Source: Harmothoe impar
Lineage: Eukaryota > Annelida > Polychaeta > Phyllodocida > Polynoidae
Reading direction: 5' to 3'
Assembly: GCA_947462335.1 (NCBI GenBank)
Contig: OX381709.1
Location: 70,672,609 to 70,736,608, forward strand
Length of the DNA: 64,000 bases
The notes beneath the pieces are model-generated. The model had not been told where the DNA came from and did no database searches. It was given only the letters and a program-made list of their open reading frames with translations. Shown piece by piece: positions 1 to 7,857 of this stretch; the stretch's first letter is position 1, and every line of letters begins with the position of its first letter. The position numbers and the translations under genes were made by a program.

Positions 1-227
1 CATTAATCTGATACTAATAAAAAAACTAATTCTATTTTTTTTTTTAAATTCATGAACAGTTGGCACCCCATATATCTAAGATGACTACCATTCATTGAAT
101 GCCCCGATGCTTGAAATGCAATCTCGAATTGTAGTTGCATCAATTTAATGCTAATAAAAAACAAATTCTCATCGATTTTTCTTTTATGAATAGTTGGCAC
201 CCCATAAGGTGGCTACCATTCATTTTT
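1..227. repeat. Tandem ~135-140 bp repeat, left part (continues at 6742)
   Basis: One unit starts near base 2 (CATTAATCTGATACTAATAA) and runs to about 140. A second starts near 141 and is broken by the LINE at 227. Shared landmarks in order are a TGATACTAATAAAAAA block, a T-rich run, GAACAGTTGGCACCCCATA, a CTACCATTCATT block and a GAATTGTAGTTGCA block. The second unit resumes at 6742 and a third begins near 6788. I see no coding potential here. The function is unknown and it looks like a small satellite-type array. Confidence 0.7.
215..227. repeat. LINE target-site duplication, 3' side copy
   Basis: The sequence ACCATTCATTTTT matches 6729-6741 exactly. Its last five T residues merge with the poly(T) run, so the true length could be 9 to 13 bp. 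In the neighbouring satellite unit the matching position (about 86-99) also reads CTACCATTCATT, which confirms this as pre-insertion sequence. Confidence 0.88.
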
Positions 228-563
228 TTTTTTTTTTTTTTAAAAGAGCAGCGCTCATTCTTTATTCAGGATATATGTGTCTACAAAAATATATTTTTTC
301 GCTATTTTTTTTTGGGATATGTGGACATCACAGGACATTACAGGACAATACATTGTGCGCTAAAGACTAGTATGATTATATGTATATGGTTCATGCTACC
401 GAAGATACAAGATAATGGTATACTGGTGTATATATGTATATACTTATATGTATCATATCATATATGTATTTATATCAAGCCATAATGTTTGTTTCTAGTG
501 TATGATCTATCTACTATCTGCTATAAGGACCTGGAACTGAGACCGCTGAATTGTGTACAAAAA
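228..563 (-). other. LINE 3' UTR and poly(A) tail
   Basis: About 320 nt lie between the ORF2 stop codon and the tail. The region is AT-rich with TATATG-type runs and no long ORF in the element's orientation. The transcript end reads GAGCGCTGCTCTTTT followed by at least 14 A residues. The GAGCGCTGCTC just before the tail contains the short palindrome GAGCGCTC with a GCT insert and could form a small hairpin for recognition by the reverse transcriptase; this is inference. Confidence 0.7.
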
Positions 564-3500
564 TTATATAGAATTCAGAATCATTACCCACCTTTCAAAC
601 TTCTTTTGCTTTCTTTCAATATTACATATGTATTGCTCTGACAGAAGGCAATGTTTGAATTCTCTCAACCATTGCAATATATCGAGTTGGCACTTATGGT
701 ACAGGCGCTGTCTATATATGTAGAACCTAATTCTGAGAAGTATGTTATTAATGATATCCCTGTTTGGAATTTTTCTACATACTCCAAGTATTAATTCATG
801 TTCATCTAATATACCGGTATCAAGTTTTGCAACTATATTCATCCATTTTATAACAGACCTCCAAAAGTGGGCTACTTGTGGACACTTTACAAGGAAGTGA
901 TCTAGAGTATCAACTACACCGTCACAATATAAGCATTCTGGGCTATCTTTTGCCCGTATGTCAGACAAATACTTATTACATGCAAGTATTCTATGAAGCA
1001 CCTTGTACTGAAAGGATTGTAATTTTGTCTCTCTAGTCACCCTGTACGGACAAACATATATATCATGCCATGTTGAATCTGTAAGCTGGATCATTGGGAA
1101 AGTTTTGCCCCATTTGCATTCATTCTTTGTTATGACCTGGGAGTATCTATAAAGTATTATCCAATACAACTCTCTACTTGGTGTAGAGAAAATATTCACG
1201 ATATCTGGTGTGTTATTAATTATCCAAATACAGTCCTCAGGGATCTCAACTTCACGGTCAGAGAGACTAGCCCTCCAACCGCCTGGTATACTATTTCGGA
1301 TTTGTAGAGCTTGAAGGAAGTTACACTTAACACCATACCTTTGTGAAATTTGAGTGTCTGACATAAAACTTCCACTTATCAATATATCTTCAACCCTAAC
1401 AATACCAGCGTCTCTCCAGGTCTTCCAAAATATAGGTGAATGGTTGACAGTAATAAACTTATTGTTCCACAATATTTCATTGCGCACCTCTGCTTCTTTG
1501 GCTAGCGTTACATTATGGAATTCATGCCAGTCACTCAGAACCTGATGATAAAATGGGTGAGCTTCCCGCGGTATGTTGATATCTGACTTTGTGCGTAGAA
1601 ACAATTTGAGATCCGATGTCTCATTTAGAAGTAGCTTTATAAATTCACCCGGGATCATGGCTGGATTCATAAAGAGTCTTTTAATCCAGTTTATATTCGA
1701 TACAATGATCTTCGTTCTGAGGTCTGCTACCGCCAGGCCACCATGTTTAGTTTGTACCTGCACCCGGGCCCTAGCGACCTTGTTCCTGTTTGAGTTCCAT
1801 AAAAACCTGTCAATTATTCTGTTGACTTCATGTATTACTCTAGGTGGTGTAGAAGTGACGGAGGCAGGATACATGACACACGGGAGCATTAGACTGTTAA
1901 TAATGATAGTTTTGCCTTTCAGTGATATGTTACGGTGTCTCCAGTCCTTGCTAATGTTCATGATTTTCCGTATTTGTGGTTTAAAGTTCCATAAATAGTT
2001 CTGAGCTTCTGTCCTGTCCGTTGCCACAGAAATGCCCAATACTACCAGTTTGTCATTCCACCTGATGTTCTCCAGCCCTGCTTGGGTGGTGTTAATACCC
2101 CCCAGAGCAAGATATTGTGTCTTATATCTATTAACCTTTAAGCCAGAGTACCTTCTAAATCTTTTCAAGCAGTCCAGTAGATGACCAAGAGCTATTGCTG
2201 ATTTAATAAAACAAGTTGTGTCATCAGCAAATTGGCTTATTTTTACTTCTCTACTACTAAGTTTGATACCTTCTATATCTACATTCGTGCGTATATTATG
2301 TGCTAATAGTTCTACGGCTATAACAAATAAGAAAGGTGACAAACAGCATCCCTGTCTGGTACCACACGTAAGTTCAAACCAGTCACTTGTGAACCCATTA
2401 TTTATAACACATGCTACAATGTCTTTGTATAATATTTTCACCCATGAGATATATCTGTCTCCGAATCCAAACTTCTCGAGTGCCTTAAAGATAAACTCCC
2501 ATCTTATCTTGTCAAATGCTTTTTCAAAATCTATTGCCATCAAGATCCCCGGGCATTTGTACTTTGTAGAGTATGCTAGTATGTCCTCAATTGTGCGAAT
2601 GCTTGTTCCTATATATCTGGACCTAACAAATCCTGACTGATCTGTATTTATGATACTAGGGAGATGGGGTTTTATTCTTTCTGCAAGTGCCTTGGTATAG
2701 ATCTTGTAGTCTGTATTTAATAGGCTAATTGGCCTCCAGTTCCCGAGTTGGAGTCTGTTCTTTTCTTTCTTAGGAATAAGGGTTATAATGCCTCGTTTCT
2801 GCTCTTGACTTAAACTCCCTATCTCTATTGCATATAGAAGACTTTGGCTTACACAGTCCCCAATATCTGCCCAGAAGAATTTATAAAACTCTGCACTCAG
2901 TCCATCGGTGCCTGGGCACTTCCCATTTTTTAAGGTTTTCAGGCTAGTGAGAAAATCTGACTTTGATAATGGTCTTTCTATTAGCTCCCGCTGATTCTCA
3001 GATAATACAGATAAACTGTCTGTTACTATGAATGGGCACCTATCATCAATGTCGTCTAGTTCCCTAGAGTCTTGTGAATATAGAGTCTTGTAGAAATGTT
3101 TCTGTACCTCGAGGATATCCCTGTCCTCAGTGACAATATGCCCATTTCCATCCTCTAGCTGGGTAATACGTTTGTCTAGAAAGTTCTTCTTTTCTAGATT
3201 CAAAAAGTATTTTGTTGGTCGTTCCCCTACTTGAGACCAGTTGGCTTTTGACCTGAACATGATTGCTCTGGCTTTCTTTAATTCAATATCTTTCAGGTCT
3301 CTTTTCACACATTCTAATTCATCACTCACGTCACAGCCCTCATCAAATGCTACTGTTAGCTTGTTCATACTGTCTGTCAGATCCTTTTCAGACCTTTTAG
3401 ATTCTGACCTTTTTTCTTTGCTATATTTTATTGAAAATTTTCTTATTTCATATTTCAGAATTTCCCACTTTTTATTGGGTGGTAGGTCTTGATATTTCAT

Positions 3501-4340
3501 TTTGTATTCTGCAAGCATGCCTTTCAGCTGTTTAACATACTTTTCATCAGAGAGAAGGGTGTTATTGAATTTCCATATATTGGGGCCACGGTGTTTGTTA
3601 CTATAGGAAATTCCCATTGTTACAGCACTATGGTCAGAAAGTGTTCCAGGTTTGATATCTGTCTGATACACTACTCCTGAAAGATGTTCAGATATTAACC
3701 AGAAATCAATTCTTGATGCTTGTTCTCGCCTGTGGAAGGAGTATCTACGTAGCAAGGGGTGGCGAACTCTCCAAATATCAACCATACCAAGACTGTCTTT
3801 AAGACTATGTAACTGTTCCCTGTAATGCTTATTTGTTCTGCTTGTTTGATTAGTAGCCCTCCTGTCTATAGTCAGGTCCCATATTTCATTAAAGTCCCCT
3901 CCTATAAGAAAGTTTTCCACCTCATATTTCTTTAGCATCTCTGATATTTCATCAAGAACAGCCATCTGCTCTGTCTCATAATTTTGTGTTGGGGCATAGA
4001 TGTTGCATAAGATGTATTCTATTCCCTCCACCTCAATGTGTAGAATTATGTACCTGCCATTAATATCTAGGATTTTATCCAGACATCTGTAGGAGTATTC
4101 CCTGCTAAAGAGTATGGCTACACCTCTCGATGCTGAGTTGCCGTGCGCACATATCATATCCCCACCCCATTCAGCTTGCCATATCTTTTCTACTTCCATT
4201 GTACAGTGGGTTTCTTGGAGAAATACAATATTATAATTTTCATCTTTCAATTTTTTGAAAATAGCCCTTCGTTTGTCTCTTAGGCCAATACCATTTACAT
4301 TAAAGGAACACAGGTCAATAAGTCCAGTGTGATTATTCAT
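564..4340 (-). CDS. LINE ORF2: APE endonuclease-reverse transcriptase
   Basis: This uninterrupted frame of about 1,258 aa encodes the catalytic protein for target-primed reverse transcription. I chose the Met at 4340 because the two codons before it lead only to a TTG. Residues 10-240 form an apurinic-type endonuclease with all usual catalytic positions: FNVNG (Asn14), QETH (Glu43), GGDFNE (Asp149, Asn151), RIDF (Asp212) and SDH (Asp236, His237). The reverse transcriptase lies at about 470-750, with PGTDG, NWRPISLL, AIDFEKAFD (Asp604), GTRQGCCLSP and the FADD box (Asp706, Asp707). Near the C terminus, CLYCDG followed by DHFLVKCP is the CCHC-like motif common in L1/Tx1/RTE proteins. No stop or frameshift is present, so activity is plausible. 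Family identity is very secure; the clade (L1/Tx1-like) is likely but not proven. Confidence 0.95.
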   Translation of the reverse strand: MNNHTGLIDLCSFNVNGIGLRDKRRAIFKKLKDENYNIVFLQETHCTMEVEKIWQAEWGGDMICAHGNSASRGVAILFSREYSYRCLDKILDINGRYIILHIEVEGIEYILCNIYAPTQNYETEQMAVLDEISEMLKKYEVENFLIGGDFNEIWDLTIDRRATNQTSRTNKHYREQLHSLKDSLGMVDIWRVRHPLLRRYSFHRREQASRIDFWLISEHLSGVVYQTDIKPGTLSDHSAVTMGISYSNKHRGPNIWKFNNTLLSDEKYVKQLKGMLAEYKMKYQDLPPNKKWEILKYEIRKFSIKYSKEKRSESKRSEKDLTDSMNKLTVAFDEGCDVSDELECVKRDLKDIELKKARAIMFRSKANWSQVGERPTKYFLNLEKKNFLDKRITQLEDGNGHIVTEDRDILEVQKHFYKTLYSQDSRELDDIDDRCPFIVTDSLSVLSENQRELIERPLSKSDFLTSLKTLKNGKCPGTDGLSAEFYKFFWADIGDCVSQSLLYAIEIGSLSQEQKRGIITLIPKKEKNRLQLGNWRPISLLNTDYKIYTKALAERIKPHLPSIINTDQSGFVRSRYIGTSIRTIEDILAYSTKYKCPGILMAIDFEKAFDKIRWEFIFKALEKFGFGDRYISWVKILYKDIVACVINNGFTSDWFELTCGTRQGCCLSPFLFVIAVELLAHNIRTNVDIEGIKLSSREVKISQFADDTTCFIKSAIALGHLLDCLKRFRRYSGLKVNRYKTQYLALGGINTTQAGLENIRWNDKLVVLGISVATDRTEAQNYLWNFKPQIRKIMNISKDWRHRNISLKGKTIIINSLMLPCVMYPASVTSTPPRVIHEVNRIIDRFLWNSNRNKVARARVQVQTKHGGLAVADLRTKIIVSNINWIKRLFMNPAMIPGEFIKLLLNETSDLKLFLRTKSDINIPREAHPFYHQVLSDWHEFHNVTLAKEAEVRNEILWNNKFITVNHSPIFWKTWRDAGIVRVEDILISGSFMSDTQISQRYGVKCNFLQALQIRNSIPGGWRASLSDREVEIPEDCIWIINNTPDIVNIFSTPSRELYWIILYRYSQVITKNECKWGKTFPMIQLTDSTWHDIYVCPYRVTRETKLQSFQYKVLHRILACNKYLSDIRAKDSPECLYCDGVVDTLDHFLVKCPQVAHFWRSVIKWMNIVAKLDTGILDEHELILGVCRKIPNRDIINNILLRIRFYIYRQRLYHKCQLDILQWLREFKHCLLSEQYICNIERKQKKFERWVMILNSI

Positions 4341-4787
4341 AACCAATTGGATTCAGGACATAGGCCACACCCTTTTCAGGGGTTACATAATGTTTCGATT
4401 GTATCAATAATTTTGAGTGGGTCTGTTGTATATTCCCCTGCTGATTCACCAAACCATAATAAGGTAAATGTAGTGATTTATCAACCATCTTCTTCACATT
4501 CTGGTGGCACGCCACAAAGACCAGATACAGTAGCACTACCTCTAAAGTGGTATACATATTATTGCGCACACACATAACATTTAAACACATAAAAAGAACA
4601 CAACAGAGCATGTATAAAGAGTTGCTCCATAAACCACGTGTTTCATTCAACTCAAAATATCTTTTGATCTTATGCTCGGTAGCCTGTATAGAGGCTGGAG
4701 TTTTCGACTATTTTGATGCACCCACATATTAGGTGAATCTAGAGCACCATGTTATTGCACCAAGGTGTAGTTTCAGTTGCTTAGGCA

Positions 4788-6305
4788 TCATTCGTTGGCA
4801 CCACCTTGGAGTTCCTGTCGGATTTCCTGAAGCAGGACCCCTAGCAGGTTTTTTCCATACCATAGTTCTTTGTTAAGCACATTCTTGTCTGTCAGCCTCA
4901 TCCCGATGCCCCATATTGAGTCTTTTGAGGCTTCTCCGATGGTCTTGTTTCCTGTGCTGAGGAGGCGCTGACGGACATGGGGGTTTTGCATGACTTTTTC
5001 CCTTAGCCCTTTCTTCGTGATTGATTTGGACTTCGCGATCCACTCATCCTTATGGTCATCTTTGCATTTGTAGAGTATACCTTTGAGCTTGGCAGGCAGA
5101 TCTAGCCTCCATGCCTGTGCCTCCAGGTCTTGTCTCCTTGCGATTATGCACCGTTGTACAGCGAGATATTTCTCCATGGACGAGTATGTTTTTTCGTCCA
5201 CCTCAAACCCAGCGGGGTAGTGATTGCTGAAAGGGGATGATTTGCTAAAGAACACCAGAGTGTCTTCATCTTCTATGGTGGCCATAGCCTCTGGCCCCAG
5301 CCATTCGGGCAGAGTACTCCAGTTGTCTTTGTTATATGGTTTCCCATTGAGATATAGGGTGGTGCCTGACATACGCACCTCTCTGAATGACCCATGATTC
5401 CTGGCCACCCAGAAAGCCTTCTTGACCCTAGATAGTTCGCTCTTCAGTTTGGTGGGGATATCCTCGCTGACCCACAGTTTGGCCCCTTTTTCGGTGTATT
5501 TTCCCACGTCTGCCCTCTGTCCCCATACTTTGTTTCTGGCATCTAAGAATTTTAGCCTTATAAGAACAGGCCTTGGTGAGTTGGGATTGGATGTTTGAGC
5601 AGAGCTTCTGGTGATGCGGTGAACTACGTCAATGGAGCTGTTGGCCACTTTTGTTTGGCGCCATAAGATTCTCTCCACTTCGGATCTCAAAGAGTCAGGA
5701 GTTTCGTTCTGACCTCCTGGTAGACCATCAAGTATCAGGTTTAGTTTCCTGGAGTACGCCTCTTGTCTTATATTGATGTCGTCAATTTTGTCTATGTGTA
5801 CCGCGTTGGCCTTCATCCCTGCTTTAGTTTCTGCTAGTTCTGCCTTGGTCTCAGTCAGATCAGATCGGAGTTTGGCCACCTGTTCCTGTAGCTCCTCAAT
5901 GTCACCTTTGTTTACTTCTACATCGTTTGCCAGGGTTGACAGATCCTCCTGAAATTCCTTAATATCGCTGGATGTAGTCTGTCCAGTGTTATCTACCCTA
6001 ATCAGTCTATCTTCGATACGGGCAAGGGTCTTAGCAAGTACCAGCAGGCTGAGCTCTTCCTCGCCCTCAGCACTGTCTGCAGTGGGTTTGGTGGCAGTTT
6101 TGGTAGATGCATTGTGGTGTGGTTCCTCAGTGACTCTTAGTTTTCTGTCTGTACTTCCATCTTCATCAGACAGTCCAGCCTCCTCCGGCATTCGCTTTTT
6201 CGCTCCTTTGTCGGAATTAAGGTGATCCATTAGGGCCTCCCCTTCCCCAGATGAGATTACCTCTAATGTTCGCATTGTGTTAGGTCGTGTAGTGACTTTG
6301 TGCAT
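4788..6305 (-). CDS. LINE ORF1: coiled coil + L1-type RRM/CTD + C-terminal NADAR domain
   Basis: A 505-aa protein starting at the ATG at 6305. Residues 1-85 are charged and probably disordered. Residues 85-180 form a heptad-rich coiled coil (DIEELQEQVAKLRSDLTETK). Residues 185-325 resemble the RRM plus C-terminal domain of L1 ORF1p, the RNA-binding trimer of LINE particles (RKLNLILDGLPG, then SEDIPTKLKSEL and VRMSGTTLYLNGK). Residues 347-500 match the NADAR/YbiA fold: VFFSKSSPFSN, YSSMEKY (Glu378), Trp422, LLSTG, IGEASKDSIWGIG (Asp462, Trp465) and GKNLLG followed by Arg496. NADAR enzymes cleave N-glycosidic bonds of ADP-ribose-linked substrates, including ADP-ribosylated guanine. One deviation is that the QAQK usual after the Glu motif is AVQR here (Arg385). 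Fusion to ORF1 is seen directly; a role against host ADP-ribosylation is inference. Confidence 0.9.
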   Translation of the reverse strand: MHKVTTRPNTMRTLEVISSGEGEALMDHLNSDKGAKKRMPEEAGLSDEDGSTDRKLRVTEEPHHNASTKTATKPTADSAEGEEELSLLVLAKTLARIEDRLIRVDNTGQTTSSDIKEFQEDLSTLANDVEVNKGDIEELQEQVAKLRSDLTETKAELAETKAGMKANAVHIDKIDDINIRQEAYSRKLNLILDGLPGGQNETPDSLRSEVERILWRQTKVANSSIDVVHRITRSSAQTSNPNSPRPVLIRLKFLDARNKVWGQRADVGKYTEKGAKLWVSEDIPTKLKSELSRVKKAFWVARNHGSFREVRMSGTTLYLNGKPYNKDNWSTLPEWLGPEAMATIEDEDTLVFFSKSSPFSNHYPAGFEVDEKTYSSMEKYLAVQRCIIARRQDLEAQAWRLDLPAKLKGILYKCKDDHKDEWIAKSKSITKKGLREKVMQNPHVRQRLLSTGNKTIGEASKDSIWGIGMRLTDKNVLNKELWYGKNLLGVLLQEIRQELQGGANE

Positions 6306-6728
6306 ATAGGGTCGACTCTCACGGGCTGGTAGATTTTATTACTTAAAAATATTTGTTCACAGTTTTGGGGAGGTACAGCCAGCAATAAGTCGACCCTATG
6401 GTTCACTATGACTTATAAGTTCATTGTTTTCTGAGCAACTGTGAAGTCATCTATATTTGAAACACGTGGATACAGAGATAATGTTCATCTGCTACATACT
6501 ATCCTTGCACACTTTGACTCTGAGACAGCACTAGGCCCCTTCTGTGCCAGGCCTAACTGTTTGCTTACCAGAGAACAGGGGATTGTCAGTATGCAATGTC
6601 TTGATAAATGGGGTGCCACCTTGTGTGAAAGTGAGTAACTACTGCATATGGTGGCTCCCTCTCCTGATTTTATTGTGAACGTTCTGTGAAATATGCTGGT
6701 GCTGCCATCTGAAGGAGGGGAAGCACAA
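6306..6728 (-). promoter_or_regulatory. LINE 5' UTR / internal promoter region with 11-bp inverted repeat
   Basis: This 423-nt leader precedes ORF1. A perfect 11-bp inverted repeat, ATAGGGTCGAC at 6306-6316 and GTCGACCCTAT at 6389-6399, sits directly against the ORF1 start codon with a 72-nt loop. It could form a stem in the RNA just before the ATG. LINE 5' UTRs normally hold an internal RNA polymerase II promoter; I see no specific core motif that I would assert. Confidence 0.6.
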
Positions 6729-6741
6729 ACCATTCATTTTT
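6729..6741. repeat. LINE target-site duplication, 5' side copy
   Basis: This is the exact second copy of the 13-mer at 215-227. It is followed by AATGCAAATACA, giving the inferred first-strand nick TTTTT/AATGC used to prime reverse transcription. It fixes the 5' end of the LINE at 6728, so the element is not 5'-truncated. Confidence 0.88.
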
Positions 6742-6860
6742 AATGCAAATACAATGTGTTAAGTGCTATCATGAATTGTAGTTACAATTAATCTGATACT
6801 AAAAAAAAGAAATATTCTATTTGATTTTTCTTTCATGAACAGTTGGCACCCCATAAATTG
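6742..6860. repeat. Tandem ~135-140 bp repeat, right part
   Basis: This continues the unit broken by the LINE (AATGCAAATAC to TGAATTGTAGTTACAA). A further unit follows from about 6788 with TTAATCTGATACTAA and GAACAGTTGGCACCCCATAA. Together with 1-227 it shows at least three units before insertion. Confidence 0.68.
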
Positions 6861-7857
6861 AAAATGCACCCAGCACCCAGGTCAACAGCTATATACGGAC
6901 AAGTGTACCTCCCCTGCCTGTTCTCCTTCAATGCAGAGTGAAGAGGGTGGGAGGGGGTGACCATCAACAGTGCATAAACACTTTGATTGGATGACAATGC
7001 AGTTTTTATATTACAACCCTAAATTTGTGCAACGAAAATCATCAAGAAATACTAAGTATTTTTTCCAAAGAATAGCTTTTCTAGAATGGCTCGATACTCA
7101 GAAATCCTACTGCGAATAAAAAAAAGTCAAATTCTGATTCTAAACACCTGAAAAGTGAGAAATGCTGGCGTTCACGGTTTATGTAGGAAATGTACTAAAA
7201 ACACCAAAAATATGCATTAAAACCCTAATTTTCTCAAAAACTGTTCAGTAGGATTTTTTCTAACTGAGGTTCCAGTGTTTTCTACCCTCATATTACACAT
7301 TGGCATAGAGAATATATTGGCACCTAGTCAGGATTTTGCCCTAGAAGCAATCTGTGAGGCAAAAAACAGCCAAAATGAGCCACTGGTCTGAAGTATAAAA
7401 CTGGGCATCGATCACTATAGAGCTACAAAGAGAGAGAATCGATGTCCAGTAATAAGTTAATCCCCAACGTTATACTAATCGTATCCATGAATCAAATTCA
7501 ACTGTCGAACACTAACAATTTAAATCACTGCTATGTGAAAAACTATGTATCTGTTACACCCCTGAGGAAAATCTTATTTAGTATACTATTACTAACACCC
7601 CCCATTATTTTAATCGGGATGAAGTAATGAAAAGAAATTGGAGTTATTCTTTCAATATTGATGAATTGTTGCTTTATTATCATATTACTCTTCTCTCGAA
7701 GATACATTTACACATTGCAAATACGTCAACCCCCCAAATATTAATTCACTTACTACAAACATTTCCCAAACTACAAACAGTGAACACTTATTTATATTTG
7801 TTGAACAATGTCCATAAATCCATTATTTTTTCTATATCGTAATGTTACATTTCTCAC
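6861..7857. other. AT-rich intergenic stretch / probable UBL7 3' UTR
   Basis: There is no convincing coding sequence here; the short open frames are AT-rich chance frames. On the minus strand, reading downstream of the UBL7 stop, AATAAA occurs as TTTATT at 7673-7678, which could be its poly(A) signal. The rest shows nothing recognisable. Confidence 0.4.

Larger units (their letters stand above)
228..6728 (-). mobile_element. Full-length L1-like LINE retrotransposon, both ORFs open
   Basis: A 6.5 kb non-LTR retrotransposon lies on the minus strand. In order it has a 5' UTR (6306-6728), ORF1 (4788-6305), a 441-nt spacer, ORF2 (564-4340), a 3' UTR and a poly(A) tail, seen on the plus strand as a T run at 223-241. 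A perfect 13-bp direct repeat ACCATTCATTTTT flanks it at 215-227 and 6729-6741. The rejoined target reads TTTTT/AATGC on the plus strand, which agrees with the L1 endonuclease preference TTTT/AA. ORF1 has an L1-ORF1 architecture. ORF2 has APE endonuclease, reverse transcriptase and a C-terminal Cys/His motif, so the element belongs to the L1/Tx1 side of the LINE tree. Intact ORFs, a pure tail and identical target duplications indicate a recent insertion that may still be able to move. The exact clade is inference. Confidence 0.93.

Noticed and set aside
4333..4650. 105-codon minus-strand frame in the LINE spacer as a separate protein-coding gene
   Set aside because: It has no ATG at its start, its composition is like chance AT-rich sequence, and it ends inside ORF2. 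It is kept only as a possible translational-coupling observation.
4788..5270. The NADAR domain as an exon of a host gene next to the LINE
   Set aside because: It is in frame with the coiled-coil/RRM part of ORF1 without an intron, and lies between that part and ORF2 inside one pair of target-site duplications.
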